A stretch of 64,000 bases of DNA. It comes from Celeribacter baekdonensis B30. GTDB taxonomy: Bacteria > Pseudomonadota > Alphaproteobacteria > Rhodobacterales > Rhodobacteraceae. The translations under genes were made by a program, and so were the position numbers. The stretch is taken from assembly GCF_000299875.1 (NCBI RefSeq), contig NZ_AMRK01000004.1, positions 62,001 through 126,000 of the forward strand, written 5' to 3'. A model generated the notes under the pieces. It was not told where the DNA came from and did no database searches. It saw only the letters and a list, made by a program, of their open reading frames with translations. Shown here in pieces: positions 16,180 through 24,645 of the stretch (position 1 is its first letter; each line of letters opens with the position of its first letter).

Positions 16180-18972
16180 ATGTCCGACATCAGCGCCGTG
16201 TCCCGTCGCATCACCCGCCTGCCGCGCGCCTATGATCCCGAGCGTGGCTCCGAGGCGGCCGAGGCCGTCGCGGGGCTGACCAAAGACGAAATCGCCCTGG
16301 TTGAAGGCGCGGCGGGATCTGCGCCCTATCTGCATGGTTTGGTGTTGAAAGAGGCGGCGTGGCTGATGCCTGCTTTTGACGACCCGATGCGCGCGCTGTC
16401 CGATGAAATGGCCCGGATCGAGGTCTTGCCCTTTGACCAAATCGACCCCGGTCTGCGCCAAGCCAAACGGCGCATCGCACTTTTGGCGGCGCTCTGTGAT
16501 CTGGGCGGGGTTTGGGCGCTCAGCGATGTCACCGGGTCGCTGTCTTTGCTGGCGGATCGGGCCTGTCATGTGGCGATGCGGGCGCATGTGGCGCGCGAAA
16601 TCAAGCGTGGCAAAATCCCCGGTCAGACCGAAGATGACATCGAAAGCTGTGGCGGAATGGTGGCGCTGGCCATGGGCAAACATGGCGCGGCGGAGTTGAA
16701 TTATTCCTCCGATATTGATCTGATTTGCCTGTTTGACGAAAGCCGTTTTGATGGCGTGGACCAGATGGAGGCGCGCGCGGGTTTTATCCGCGCCACCCGC
16801 CGCGCCATGGCCTCGCTGTCGGATTTGACCGGCGACGGCTATGTGTTTCGCACCGATCTGCGGCTGCGCCCGGACCCTTCGGTGACGCCGGTGTGTTTTT
16901 CGATGGACGCCGCCGAGCGCTATTACGAAAGCGTTGGCCGAACTTGGGAGCGCGCCGCCTATATCAAAGCCCGCGCCTGCGCCGGCGACATTGCAGCGGG
17001 GGAGCGGTTTTTGACCCAACTCACCCCTTTCGTGTGGCGCAAACACCTTGATTTCAATGCCATCCGCGAGACCCATGATATGCGGTTGAAAATCCGCGCT
17101 CATAAGGGGTTGGGCGGGGCGCTGAAACTTGAAGGGCACAATATGAAATTGGGTCTTGGCGGCATTCGCGAGATCGAATTTTTCGCCCAGACCCGACAGT
17201 TGATCGCGGGCGGACGTGACCCGGAGCTACGTGCGCGCGGGACCGTGCCGGCCTTGGCGAAACTGGCCGAAAAGGGCTGGGTCGAGGCGGAGGTGGCCGA
17301 GACGCTCAGCCGCGATTATGAGGCGCATCGCGAGGTCGAACACCGCCTGCAAATGCTGCGCGACGCTCAGACCCACAGCCTGCCCAACACGCCCGAGGAA
17401 TTCGATCGTTTGGCTGCCCTGATGGGGACGACCACGGAGGCGATGCGCGCCGATCTGCGTGACCGCTGCCTGCGGGTGCATGGGTTGACCGAGGAGTTTT
17501 TTGCCCCCGGAGAGACCGCCCCCGCGCCGGATTTGCCGCCCGAACAGGAGGAAATCACCAAGCGTTGGTCAACCTATCCTTGCCTGCGCACACTGCGCGC
17601 GCAACAGATTTTTGACCGGCTCAAACCCGATCTTTTGGCGCGTATTCAACGGCTTGATCGTCCCGCCGAGGCGCTCACACATCTTGACGGCTTCTTGGCC
17701 GGACTGCCCGCAGGGGTGCAACTCTTTGCGCTGTTTGAGGCCAATCCGCAGTTGATTGACCTGATCCTCGACATCGTTTCCACCGCGCCGCATTTGGCCC
17801 GCTACCTGTCGCGCAACGCCAGCGTTTTGGACGCGGTCATCGGCGGATCGTTTTTTGCGCCTTGGCCGGGGCGGGCGGGGATCACGGCGGAGCTGTGTGA
17901 GGTGTTGGAACGCGCCGGAGATTATGAGCGGCAACTCGACACCTGCCGCCGCTGGGCCAAGGAATGGCATTTTCGCGTCGGTGTGCACCAGTTGCGCGAT
18001 TTGATCACCGCAGATGAGGCGGGCGCGCAATATTGCGACCTCGCTGCGGCCTGTGTCGCCGCGCTTTACCCCCGCGTTGTGGCCGAATTTTCCGGCAAAT
18101 ATGGCCCGCCACCGGGCAAGGGGGCGATGGTTTTAGGCATGGGCTCATTGGGGGCGGGGCGACTGACGGCGGCCTCTGATCTGGACATGATCGTGATCTA
18201 TGACGCGGATGGCGTTGAGGCCTCGGACGGCCCGCGCGTCTTGCCCGCGCGGACCTATTACGCCCGGCTGACCCAAGCTTTGATCACTGCGATGACCGCC
18301 CAAACCGCCGAAGGGCGGCTGTATGAGGTCGATATGCGGCTGCGCCCGTCGGGCAAACAGGGGCCTGTGGCAACCTCTTTTGAAAGCTTTGTAAACTATC
18401 AGAAAAACGAGGCCTGGGTCTGGGAGCATCTGGCGCTGACGCGGGGCACGGCGATTGCCGGGGATCAGGCTTTGGTGACGGCGGTCGAGGCGTTTCGCAC
18501 CGAAATCCTGACCGCGCGGAAAGACGAGGCGCGTATCCGACAAGAGACCCAAGAGATGCGGCTGCGCTTGGCCGAGGCCAAACCCGGCTCGCTTTGGGAT
18601 CCGAAAAACGGCCCCGGTCGGATGATGGACATCGAATTGAGTGCCGAAGCCGCCGCCTTGATCGCAGGTGCAGGCTGTCAGGACGTCTATGCGCAATTGC
18701 GCGCCGGGTTGGACTGTGGCTGGTTGACCGAGGCGGAACATGCGTTGCTTTGTGAGACCTATCGGTTGATGTGGCGGCTGCAATCGGCGGCCCGGCTTTT
18801 GACTGGCGAAAACCTGGACCCGGAGGCCGTGGGCGAGGGGGGGCGGGCGTTTTTGCTGCGCTCGAACGGGGCGGTGAGCATGGCGGCTTTGTCGGAGGAG
18901 GTGGCGGTGCGGGCGCGGGCGGCGGCGCTGACCTTGGATCAGGTGCTTGCGCGCCCGGCCTGCGAGGGATAG
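16180..18972 (+). CDS. glnE: Glutamine synthetase adenylyl-/deadenylyltransferase
   Basis: A 930-residue bifunctional enzyme that attaches AMP to glutamine synthetase and removes it according to nitrogen state, under PII control. Both nucleotidyltransferase domains are intact. The N-terminal deadenylylase has GKHGAAELNYSSDIDLICLF near residue 165. The C-terminal adenylylase has GMGSLGAGRLTAASDLDMIV near residue 650. The helical GlnD-type linker (RPAEALTHLDGFLAGLP) lies between them. The start is the ATG at 16180, right behind AGGAGGAACC; an in-frame TTG at 16123 has no such site. It stands alone, without glnB or glnA nearby. Confidence 0.95.
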   Translation: MSDISAVSRRITRLPRAYDPERGSEAAEAVAGLTKDEIALVEGAAGSAPYLHGLVLKEAAWLMPAFDDPMRALSDEMARIEVLPFDQIDPGLRQAKRRIALLAALCDLGGVWALSDVTGSLSLLADRACHVAMRAHVAREIKRGKIPGQTEDDIESCGGMVALAMGKHGAAELNYSSDIDLICLFDESRFDGVDQMEARAGFIRATRRAMASLSDLTGDGYVFRTDLRLRPDPSVTPVCFSMDAAERYYESVGRTWERAAYIKARACAGDIAAGERFLTQLTPFVWRKHLDFNAIRETHDMRLKIRAHKGLGGALKLEGHNMKLGLGGIREIEFFAQTRQLIAGGRDPELRARGTVPALAKLAEKGWVEAEVAETLSRDYEAHREVEHRLQMLRDAQTHSLPNTPEEFDRLAALMGTTTEAMRADLRDRCLRVHGLTEEFFAPGETAPAPDLPPEQEEITKRWSTYPCLRTLRAQQIFDRLKPDLLARIQRLDRPAEALTHLDGFLAGLPAGVQLFALFEANPQLIDLILDIVSTAPHLARYLSRNASVLDAVIGGSFFAPWPGRAGITAELCEVLERAGDYERQLDTCRRWAKEWHFRVGVHQLRDLITADEAGAQYCDLAAACVAALYPRVVAEFSGKYGPPPGKGAMVLGMGSLGAGRLTAASDLDMIVIYDADGVEASDGPRVLPARTYYARLTQALITAMTAQTAEGRLYEVDMRLRPSGKQGPVATSFESFVNYQKNEAWVWEHLALTRGTAIAGDQALVTAVEAFRTEILTARKDEARIRQETQEMRLRLAEAKPGSLWDPKNGPGRMMDIELSAEAAALIAGAGCQDVYAQLRAGLDCGWLTEAEHALLCETYRLMWRLQSAARLLTGENLDPEAVGEGGRAFLLRSNGAVSMAALSEEVAVRARAAALTLDQVLARPACEG

Positions 18973-19011
18973 CACCGAGAAAGATGACGTGCGGGGGAAT
19001 AGGAGACACCC

Positions 19012-19320
19012 ATGGCCAGTTCGGATCAAAAGACGACCGCAGAGGTCACAGTCGACGCCGCGCTCGATCCCGGCGGGTTGATCCGGGAATCTTACCGGAT
19101 TGACGGGCTCAGCATGTCCGAGGCGCGCTCGATTTTCCTCGATTGGGCGATCAAACTCGCGCCCGAACTTCAGCCCCAAATCGCCATTCGTCGCCTTTTG
19201 GCGCTCTATGCGCCCTATGGCGGCCCGTCGCATCCGATGACGGTTGTGTTGCAAGAGGGGTTGGGGGAGTTGGCGGAGGCACCGCACCGCCGGGGCGGAT
19301 CGCGGGCGCGTCGCCCTTAA
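19012..19320 (+). CDS. Hypothetical protein downstream of glnE
   Basis: A 102-residue cytoplasmic protein I do not recognise. It has the segment SEARSIFLDWAIKLAPELQP near residues 36-55, followed by a short helical region, and ends in a basic tail (HRRGGSRARRP). AGGAG lies 7 bases before the ATG, and it starts 39 bases after glnE, so it is probably co-transcribed with it. Its size and acidic-helical character resemble small conserved Rhodobacterales proteins, but I can give no function. Confidence 0.6.
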   Translation: MASSDQKTTAEVTVDAALDPGGLIRESYRIDGLSMSEARSIFLDWAIKLAPELQPQIAIRRLLALYAPYGGPSHPMTVVLQEGLGELAEAPHRRGGSRARRP

Positions 19321-19376
19321 GGCAAAAGGGCCAGAGCGGCGGCTCTGACCCGGTTGTTTGACCCGTTTGGACCGCT

Positions 19377-20018
19377 CTAGCGGGGCAGGGCCGCCGCCTC
19401 GCGCGCCAGTTCTTCGATCGCTTTCCAATCGCCCTTGTTGACCAAATCCGTCGGTGCCACCCAAGAGCCACCGACACACATCGTGTTGGACAAGCTCAGG
19501 TATTCATTGGCATTTTTCAAAGAAATGCCGCCAGTCGGACAGAATTTCATTTGCGGCAAAGGTGCGCCGATGGCCTTGAGCGCGGGGGCGCCGCCATTGG
19601 CCTCAGCCGGGAAAAATTTCGCCACCGTGTAGCCGCGTTCCAACAGGCGCATCACGTCGGAGGCGGTGGAGGTGCCCGCCAAAAGCGGCAGATCGGCGGC
19701 CTCGCAGGCATCGAGCAACAGATCGGTTGCCCCCGGCGAGACGCCAAATGTCGCGCCCGCTGCAATCGCGGCAGTGACATCGGCGGGGGTCAAAAGTGTG
19801 CCGGCACCGACAACCCCGCCCTCGACTTTGGCCATTTCGCGGATCACGTCGAGCGCCACGGGCGTGCGCAACGTGACTTCGAGGGCGGGCAATCCGCCCG
19901 CGACCAAAGCCTCCGCCAAGGGGCGGGCATGGGCCACGTCATGGACCACGAGCACGGGCACCACGGGGGCGAGGGCACAGATTTCGGCGGCTTTCAGGCT
20001 TGCCTCTTGCGGGGTCAT
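19377..20018 (-). CDS. eda: KDPG/KHG aldolase of the Entner-Doudoroff pathway
   Basis: A 213-residue class I aldolase that splits 2-keto-3-deoxy-6-phosphogluconate into pyruvate and glyceraldehyde 3-phosphate. The general-base glutamate lies in ALEVTLRTP near residue 45, and the Schiff-base lysine in YTVAKFFPAEANGG near residue 137; CPTGGI forms the phosphate site. AAAGGA precedes the ATG. Its partner edd is 1.4 kb away on the same strand, with an Old Yellow Enzyme gene between them on the other strand. A LacI-type palindrome overlaps its promoter. Confidence 0.94.
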   Translation of the reverse strand: MTPQEASLKAAEICALAPVVPVLVVHDVAHARPLAEALVAGGLPALEVTLRTPVALDVIREMAKVEGGVVGAGTLLTPADVTAAIAAGATFGVSPGATDLLLDACEAADLPLLAGTSTASDVMRLLERGYTVAKFFPAEANGGAPALKAIGAPLPQMKFCPTGGISLKNANEYLSLSNTMCVGGSWVAPTDLVNKGDWKAIEELAREAAALPR

Positions 20019-20053
20019 GGCGCGTCCTTTCGGGTCTGGAGGGTTGTCACCCT

Positions 20054-20092
20054 GTTAGCGCTAAATGCGTCGGAAATAAAGTCAAACTTGAC
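20054..20092 (-). promoter_or_regulatory. eda promoter with LacI-type operator
   Basis: GTTAGCGCTAAA at 20054-20065 differs by one base from the perfect palindrome upstream of edd. On the minus strand it lies just downstream of a TTGACT (-35-like, complement of 20080-20085), so it would cover the -10/start region. GTCAAACTTGAC at 20081-20092 is a second palindrome that contains the -35. Repression by a LacI-family protein is inferred. Confidence 0.6.
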
Positions 20093-20232
20093 GCGATTAC
20101 GGCTTTGCGTGTGCATTGGGGCAGGGAGAGGGGGTGAGCGTTTTTGTCCAGTGCCCTGCGCGCCCCTTGTGTGGTGTTTGCGCCAACATAAGTGAGGCGA
20201 GACAGATTCAGATATAGTCCCCGGAGACCACG

Positions 20233-21357
20233 ATGACGACAGATATTTCGGCGAAAACCGACACGCTTTTCCGCCCGTTTTCTTACAAATCCCTCAGCCT
20301 CAAAAACCGTATCGTCATGGCCCCGATGACGCGCGGCATGGCCCCCGAAGGCATCCCCGGTGCCGCCAACGCGGATTATTACGCCAAACGCGCCGCGCAT
20401 GAGGTGGGGTTGATCCTGTCCGAGGGCACGGTGATCGACCGCCCGGCCTCGCGCAACTTGCCGGGGATTCCGTTTTTCCATGGTGACGCGGCTTTGGCGG
20501 GCTGGAAAGGCGTGATTGACGCGGTGCATGATAAGGGTGGCAAAATGGGGCCGCAGCTTTGGCACACCGGATCGACGCGCGCGGGCGCATGGGAACCCGA
20601 GGCCCCGGTAGAGAGCCCCTCTGGCTTGGTCGGCCCCGGTGATCCGCGCGGCGTGGCGATGTCTGAGGCCGATATCGAGGCGACAATCGCGGCCTTTGCC
20701 AAATCCGCCAAAGCGGCCAAGGATTTGGGCTTTGATGTTGCGGAATTGCACGGCGCGCATGGCTATTTGATCGATCAATTCTTCTGGTCCGGCACCAACC
20801 TGCGCGCGGATGCGTGGGGCGGCGAGACGATCGAGGCGCGTTCAAGGTTTGCGGTTGAGGTGGTCAAAGCGGTGCGCGCCGCTGTGGGGCCAGATTTTCC
20901 GATCATCCTGCGGCTGAGCCAATGGAAGCAACAGGATTATGCCGCCAAATTGGCCGTCGATCCGGCTGAAATGGAACGCTGGTTGCAGCCTTTGGTCGAT
21001 GCGGGCGTTGACATCCTGCATTGTTCGCAACGCCGGTTCTGGGAACCTGAATTCCCCGAGGTGGATGGCGAAGACGGGCTGAACTTTGCCGGTTGGGCAA
21101 AGAAAATCACCGGGGTTCCGACAATCTCTGTCGGCTCCGTCGGCCTGTCGAGCGACTTCGGTGGGGCTTTCGCCGGGCAGGGCTCGGAGGTCACGCCGCT
21201 TGATAAGCTGGTGCGCCGGATGGAGAACGACGAGTTTGATCTGATCGCCGTGGGGCGTGCGCTTTTGGGCGATGCCCAGTGGGTCGAAAAGGTCAAGGCC
21301 GGGGCCATGGACCGGTTGCAAAACTTTGATGCAGCCGCTTTGGCGGAATTGGTCTAA
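20233..21357 (+). CDS. Old Yellow Enzyme family NADH:flavin oxidoreductase
   Basis: A 374-residue FMN-dependent TIM-barrel oxidoreductase. The N-terminal LKNRIVMAPMTRGMA segment near residue 22, GPQLWHTGS near residue 108, AELHGAHGYLIDQFFWSGTN near residue 171 (the HGAHGYL motif), and the phosphate-binding region GSVGLSSDF and VGRALLGDAQW are all typical of the family. The residues that would bind the phenolic or enone substrate (H-G-A-H) are present. Members reduce activated double bonds; the natural substrate is unknown. It sits between eda and edd on the opposite strand and does not clearly belong to that pathway. Confidence 0.88.
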   Translation: MTTDISAKTDTLFRPFSYKSLSLKNRIVMAPMTRGMAPEGIPGAANADYYAKRAAHEVGLILSEGTVIDRPASRNLPGIPFFHGDAALAGWKGVIDAVHDKGGKMGPQLWHTGSTRAGAWEPEAPVESPSGLVGPGDPRGVAMSEADIEATIAAFAKSAKAAKDLGFDVAELHGAHGYLIDQFFWSGTNLRADAWGGETIEARSRFAVEVVKAVRAAVGPDFPIILRLSQWKQQDYAAKLAVDPAEMERWLQPLVDAGVDILHCSQRRFWEPEFPEVDGEDGLNFAGWAKKITGVPTISVGSVGLSSDFGGAFAGQGSEVTPLDKLVRRMENDEFDLIAVGRALLGDAQWVEKVKAGAMDRLQNFDAAALAELV

Positions 21358-21374
21358 AGATCGAATGAGATAAG

Positions 21375-21410
21375 AAAACCCCCGAATGCCGCGATGAATT
21401 CGGGGGTTTT
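21375..21410. terminator. Bidirectional terminator between the OYE gene and edd
   Basis: AAAACCCCCGA and TCGGGGGTTTT form an 11-base-pair stem with A and T runs on both sides. It serves the convergent OYE and edd genes. Confidence 0.85.
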
Positions 21411-21462
21411 GCAGGTTTTGTACAAGGATTAAAAGGCACGTGCCTCATTTTTGGTCTCGTTG

Positions 21463-23268
21463 TTAGTAGAGTGAACAGGCGCCTTCGGTTGCGGGACCGG
21501 CATTTTGGCGGAAGGTTTCAAACAGCTCGCGGCCCATGCCAACCGCGTTGGCAGAGAGGTCAGCGGTGACCAATTCGCGGGCGTCAAAGCCCTCTTCGAG
21601 CACCTCTAACACGCCATGGGTGGCATCGACCCGAACCAAGTCCCCATCACGCAGTTTGGCGATGGGACCGCCACAGGCGGCCTCGGGGGAGACATGGATG
21701 CAGGCCGGGACCTTGCCCGACGCACCTGACATCCGGCCATCGGTCACAAGCGCCACTTTCAGCCCACGGTCTTGCAACACGGCCAAGGTCGGCGTCAGCG
21801 AATGCAGCTCCGGCATCCCATTGGCGCGCGGACCTTGGAATCGGACGACGACCACGGTGTCCTCGGTGAATTCGCCGTTTTGAAACGCGGTTTTAACGTC
21901 ATGTTGTTCGTGGAAAATCCGCACTTTTGCTTCGACCACATGATGTTCGGGTTTGACGGCGGAGACTTTCATCACCCCGCGTCCGATGTTGCCCTTCAGC
22001 TCTTTGAGGCCGCCCACAGGCAGGAACGGGTTCGACGCCGGGCGAATGATCTTGTCGTTGAGGCTCTCCTCTGGGCCATCTTCAAAGGTCAAAACGCCAT
22101 CGCGCAATTTCGGCTCTTTGGTGTAGAGCGACAGCCCGTCTCCGACGATGGTTTTCACATCCTCGTGCAAAAGCCCGGCTTCCAACAATTCGCCAATCAG
22201 ATAGCCAAGCCCACCTGCGGCGTGGAAATGGTTCACATCGGCCAGGCCGTTGGGGTAGACCTTGGCGAGGAGAGGCGTGGCGTCCGAGATGTCGGAAAAA
22301 TCTTGCAGGTCCAAAATGATCCCGGCGGCGCGCGCCATGGCGGGCAGGTGCAGCACAAGGTTGGTCGAGCCGCCTGTGGCCATCAGGCCGACGATGCCGT
22401 TCACAAACACTTTCTCGTCCAGGATATGCCCAACCGGGCGGTAGTCATTGCCCAAAGCGGTGATTTCCATCGCCCGTTTCGCCGCCTGTGTGGTCAAAGC
22501 ATCGCGCAGCGCGGTGCCCGGATTGACAAAGGATGCGCCCGGAAGGTGCAGCCCCATGATCTCCATCAGCATCTGGTTGGTGTTGGCGGTGCCGTAAAAG
22601 GTACAGGTGCCTTGGCCGTGGTAGGCCTTCATCTCGCTGTCCATCAATTCGCGGCGGGTGATTTCTCCGGTGGCAAATTTCTGACGGACTTTCGATTTTT
22701 CATCATTGGTGATGCCCGAAGTCATCGGTCCGGCGGGCACAAACACGGTCGGCACATGGCCAAAGGCGGCGGCGGCCATGATCAGGCCGGGAACGATTTT
22801 ATCGCAGACGCCCATATAAAGCGCCGCGTCGAAACAGTTGTGCGACATGGCGATAGAGGCCGAGAGCGCAATGGTGTCACGCGAGAATAGTGACAATTCC
22901 ATGCCCGGTTGACCTTGGGTGACGCCATCACACATCGCGGGCACGCCGCCTGCGACCTGGGCTGTACCGCCTGCGGCACGGGCGGCTGCGCGGATCAGAT
23001 CGGGGTAATGTTCATAGGGTTTATGCGCCGATAGCATGTCATTATAGGCGGTCACGATGCCGAGGTTCGGCGCGCGCCCATCGGCCAGTGTGTCCTTGTC
23101 TTCGGCCATTGCGGCATAGGCATGGGCCTGATTGCCACAGGACAGATGCGCACGTACCGGGCCTTGATCCGCGGCTTTGGACAAACGTTCAAGATAGGCG
23201 GTGCGGGTCGGACGGGACCGTTCGACGATGCGGGCTGTGACGGCGGCGATTTGATCATTGAGGGGCAT
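21463..23268 (-). CDS. edd: Phosphogluconate dehydratase
   Basis: A 601-residue dehydratase of the IlvD/Edd family, first enzyme of the Entner-Doudoroff branch; it turns 6-phosphogluconate into KDPG using an oxygen-sensitive 4Fe-4S cluster. Motifs seen include [16 protein letters not shown] near residue 80, [20 protein letters not shown] near residue 110 with a cluster cysteine, and [19 protein letters not shown]-like text near residue 505 ([20 protein letters not shown]). The length fits the family. A perfect LacI-type palindrome lies 117 bases before the start. The enzyme works with Eda. Confidence 0.94.
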   Translation of the reverse strand: MPLNDQIAAVTARIVERSRPTRTAYLERLSKAADQGPVRAHLSCGNQAHAYAAMAEDKDTLADGRAPNLGIVTAYNDMLSAHKPYEHYPDLIRAAARAAGGTAQVAGGVPAMCDGVTQGQPGMELSLFSRDTIALSASIAMSHNCFDAALYMGVCDKIVPGLIMAAAAFGHVPTVFVPAGPMTSGITNDEKSKVRQKFATGEITRRELMDSEMKAYHGQGTCTFYGTANTNQMLMEIMGLHLPGASFVNPGTALRDALTTQAAKRAMEITALGNDYRPVGHILDEKVFVNGIVGLMATGGSTNLVLHLPAMARAAGIILDLQDFSDISDATPLLAKVYPNGLADVNHFHAAGGLGYLIGELLEAGLLHEDVKTIVGDGLSLYTKEPKLRDGVLTFEDGPEESLNDKIIRPASNPFLPVGGLKELKGNIGRGVMKVSAVKPEHHVVEAKVRIFHEQHDVKTAFQNGEFTEDTVVVVRFQGPRANGMPELHSLTPTLAVLQDRGLKVALVTDGRMSGASGKVPACIHVSPEAACGGPIAKLRDGDLVRVDATHGVLEVLEEGFDARELVTADLSANAVGMGRELFETFRQNAGPATEGACSLY

Positions 23269-23384
23269 GGCGTGGCCTTTTGGGTGCGTGTCTTCGGGTG
23301 CGTGTCGTTGGGTGCGTATCTTGTGTGGCTCGGGCGCATTTGTGCCGCGCGCCCCTGATGCGGGGTGTGCGGTCCGATTGACCC

Positions 23385-23396
23385 GTTAGCGCTAAC
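23385..23396 (-). promoter_or_regulatory. LacI-type operator upstream of edd
   Basis: GTTAGCGCTAAC is a perfect 12-base palindrome with the central CG that marks LacI-family operators. The same site with one change lies at the eda promoter (20054-20065). The 365-base spacer between edd and the next gene (23269-23633) otherwise shows no gene. Confidence 0.65.
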
Positions 23397-23633
23397 TTAA
23401 ACGGTATCGGCGCCTCTGTCCACCACATGCGGCAATGCGGCGCCTTTGTTTGGGCCCAACCTGCCAGAGATATGTGGTCAGTGCAAAGGCTTTGCGGCTG
23501 ACGCATGGCGGGTCTTCGGGATTGTCTCTCGTCATGTCAGGGGGTGTGACCTAATTTAGCTCTCAACGGGAGGATCGACACATTGATCCGGTGGTCGCTC
23601 AGATCGACACCAGAATTTGAAAAGGATGATCCT

Positions 23634-23798
23634 ATGAACACTCACACAGACACGCGTACTGTTTCTTATATCGACACATTCGCCATCGAGCAGCAGGCCC
23701 ATCAACTGCGCGCTGAGGCCGCTCGTGAGATGGTTCTGGGCTTCGGCAAATGGCTGCGCCGCCGTTTTGCCGCGTCGCATTCCTCCAAATTGGCCTGA
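23634..23798 (+). CDS. Small basic protein, 54 residues
   Basis: A short gene read from the ATG at 23634 behind AAAGGATGAT. The product begins MNTHTDTRTVSYIDTFAIEQ and ends in an amphipathic, arginine-rich segment (MVLGFGKWLRRRFAAS). The middle (QQAHQLRAEAAREMV) is a predicted helix. I recall similar short proteins with the pattern EAHRLRAE...W-R in Rhodobacterales, some near DUF1127-type proteins, but can give no function. A clear terminator follows, so it is an independent transcription unit, and abundant expression would fit. Confidence 0.6.
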   Translation: MNTHTDTRTVSYIDTFAIEQQAHQLRAEAAREMVLGFGKWLRRRFAASHSSKLA

Positions 23799-23857
23799 CT
23801 CTCAGGCCGCGGCTGCTCTCAGGCGTGCTGAGCCGTAAATGACCTGAAACACCTATG

Positions 23858-23886
23858 AAATCCCGGAAATGCTCCGGGATTTTCTT
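23858..23886 (+). terminator. Terminator after the 54-residue protein gene
   Basis: AAATCCCGGA pairs perfectly with TCCGGGATTT around AATGC, followed by TCTTATT. Confidence 0.82.
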
Positions 23887-23952
23887 ATTTCTGCCTCAAT
23901 CTTTATGGAAATTAACCATGAATGAAGAGGGGGTATCCCCCGGAGGCCGAAC

Positions 23953-24570
23953 ATGACAAAGCTCATCAAACTTGCCGCAGCCCTGACACTCGCAGCCGCC
24001 ACCAGCGCCTGCACAACGGAAACAATCTCCCGCGCCGTGCCGCTGAGTGCGCCGCTTGGAGCCACGATGCCGTCCGCCGATGCGGTTCTGCTCGCACCGG
24101 ATTTCCGCGTCACTCAGGTCAATGTTGTCGTGCCCGACACGTTGACAGTGTCTGAGGACAATGGCATCAAACCGCGCGCAGACATCGTGTGGCGCGAAGA
24201 CCCCTATGGTGATCGCTACGCGCAGGTCAAAGCGGTGATGGAAGCGGGATTGACGCAGGGCGCGAAAACGCTTTCGGGTCAAAAAGCAGTGATTTTGGAT
24301 GTTCAATTGGTCCGGTTCCATGCGCAAACCGAACGGGTGCGCTATTCCAACCTGCCTAGCAAACATGAGATCGAATTCCTGTTGACGGTGCGCGATACCA
24401 ACACCGGCGCGGTGATTGTGCCCGCGCATATGGTCAACGCCACGTTGGATGCGCTGGGGGGCAATGCCGCCATTGTGGCCGACCGGGCCGGCATCACCCA
24501 AAAATCGCGGATTGATGCCCATCTGGCGCAAGTGATCACAGCGGAACTGGGCAAACCGATGACGCTCTGA
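23953..24570 (+). CDS. Lipoprotein, DUF6778-like
   Basis: A 205-residue secreted lipoprotein. The signal peptide (MTKLIKLAAALTLAAATSAC) ends in the lipobox TSAC at residues 17-20. The mature part holds TRVNVVVP-like strands and the conserved ADIVWREDPYGDRYAQV segment near residue 75, which I associate with a Rhodobacterales lipoprotein family of unknown role (DUF6778). CGGAGG precedes the ATG. The lack of an aspartate after the lipobox cysteine favours the outer membrane, by analogy. It ends 57 bases before the methyltransferase gene, and the hairpin between them overlaps that gene's start. Confidence 0.72.
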   Translation: MTKLIKLAAALTLAAATSACTTETISRAVPLSAPLGATMPSADAVLLAPDFRVTQVNVVVPDTLTVSEDNGIKPRADIVWREDPYGDRYAQVKAVMEAGLTQGAKTLSGQKAVILDVQLVRFHAQTERVRYSNLPSKHEIEFLLTVRDTNTGAVIVPAHMVNATLDALGGNAAIVADRAGITQKSRIDAHLAQVITAELGKPMTL

Positions 24571-24617
24571 TCCCGCTTGCACGGATCCCTCTTGTCCTGA
24601 GGGTCAGAACACAGATA

Positions 24618-24645
24618 TGAGGGCTCTATGACAGAGCCCTCATTT
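24618..24645 (+). promoter_or_regulatory. Hairpin holding the start codon of the RlmI-like gene
   Basis: TGAGGGCTCT and AGAGCCCTCA form a perfect 10-base-pair stem. The loop is ATGAC, so the ATG of the next gene sits in the loop, and the stem holds its only ribosome binding site (GAGGG). The 3' arm is followed by TTTT. It could end the lipoprotein transcript and at the same time gate translation of the next gene. Confidence 0.6.
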
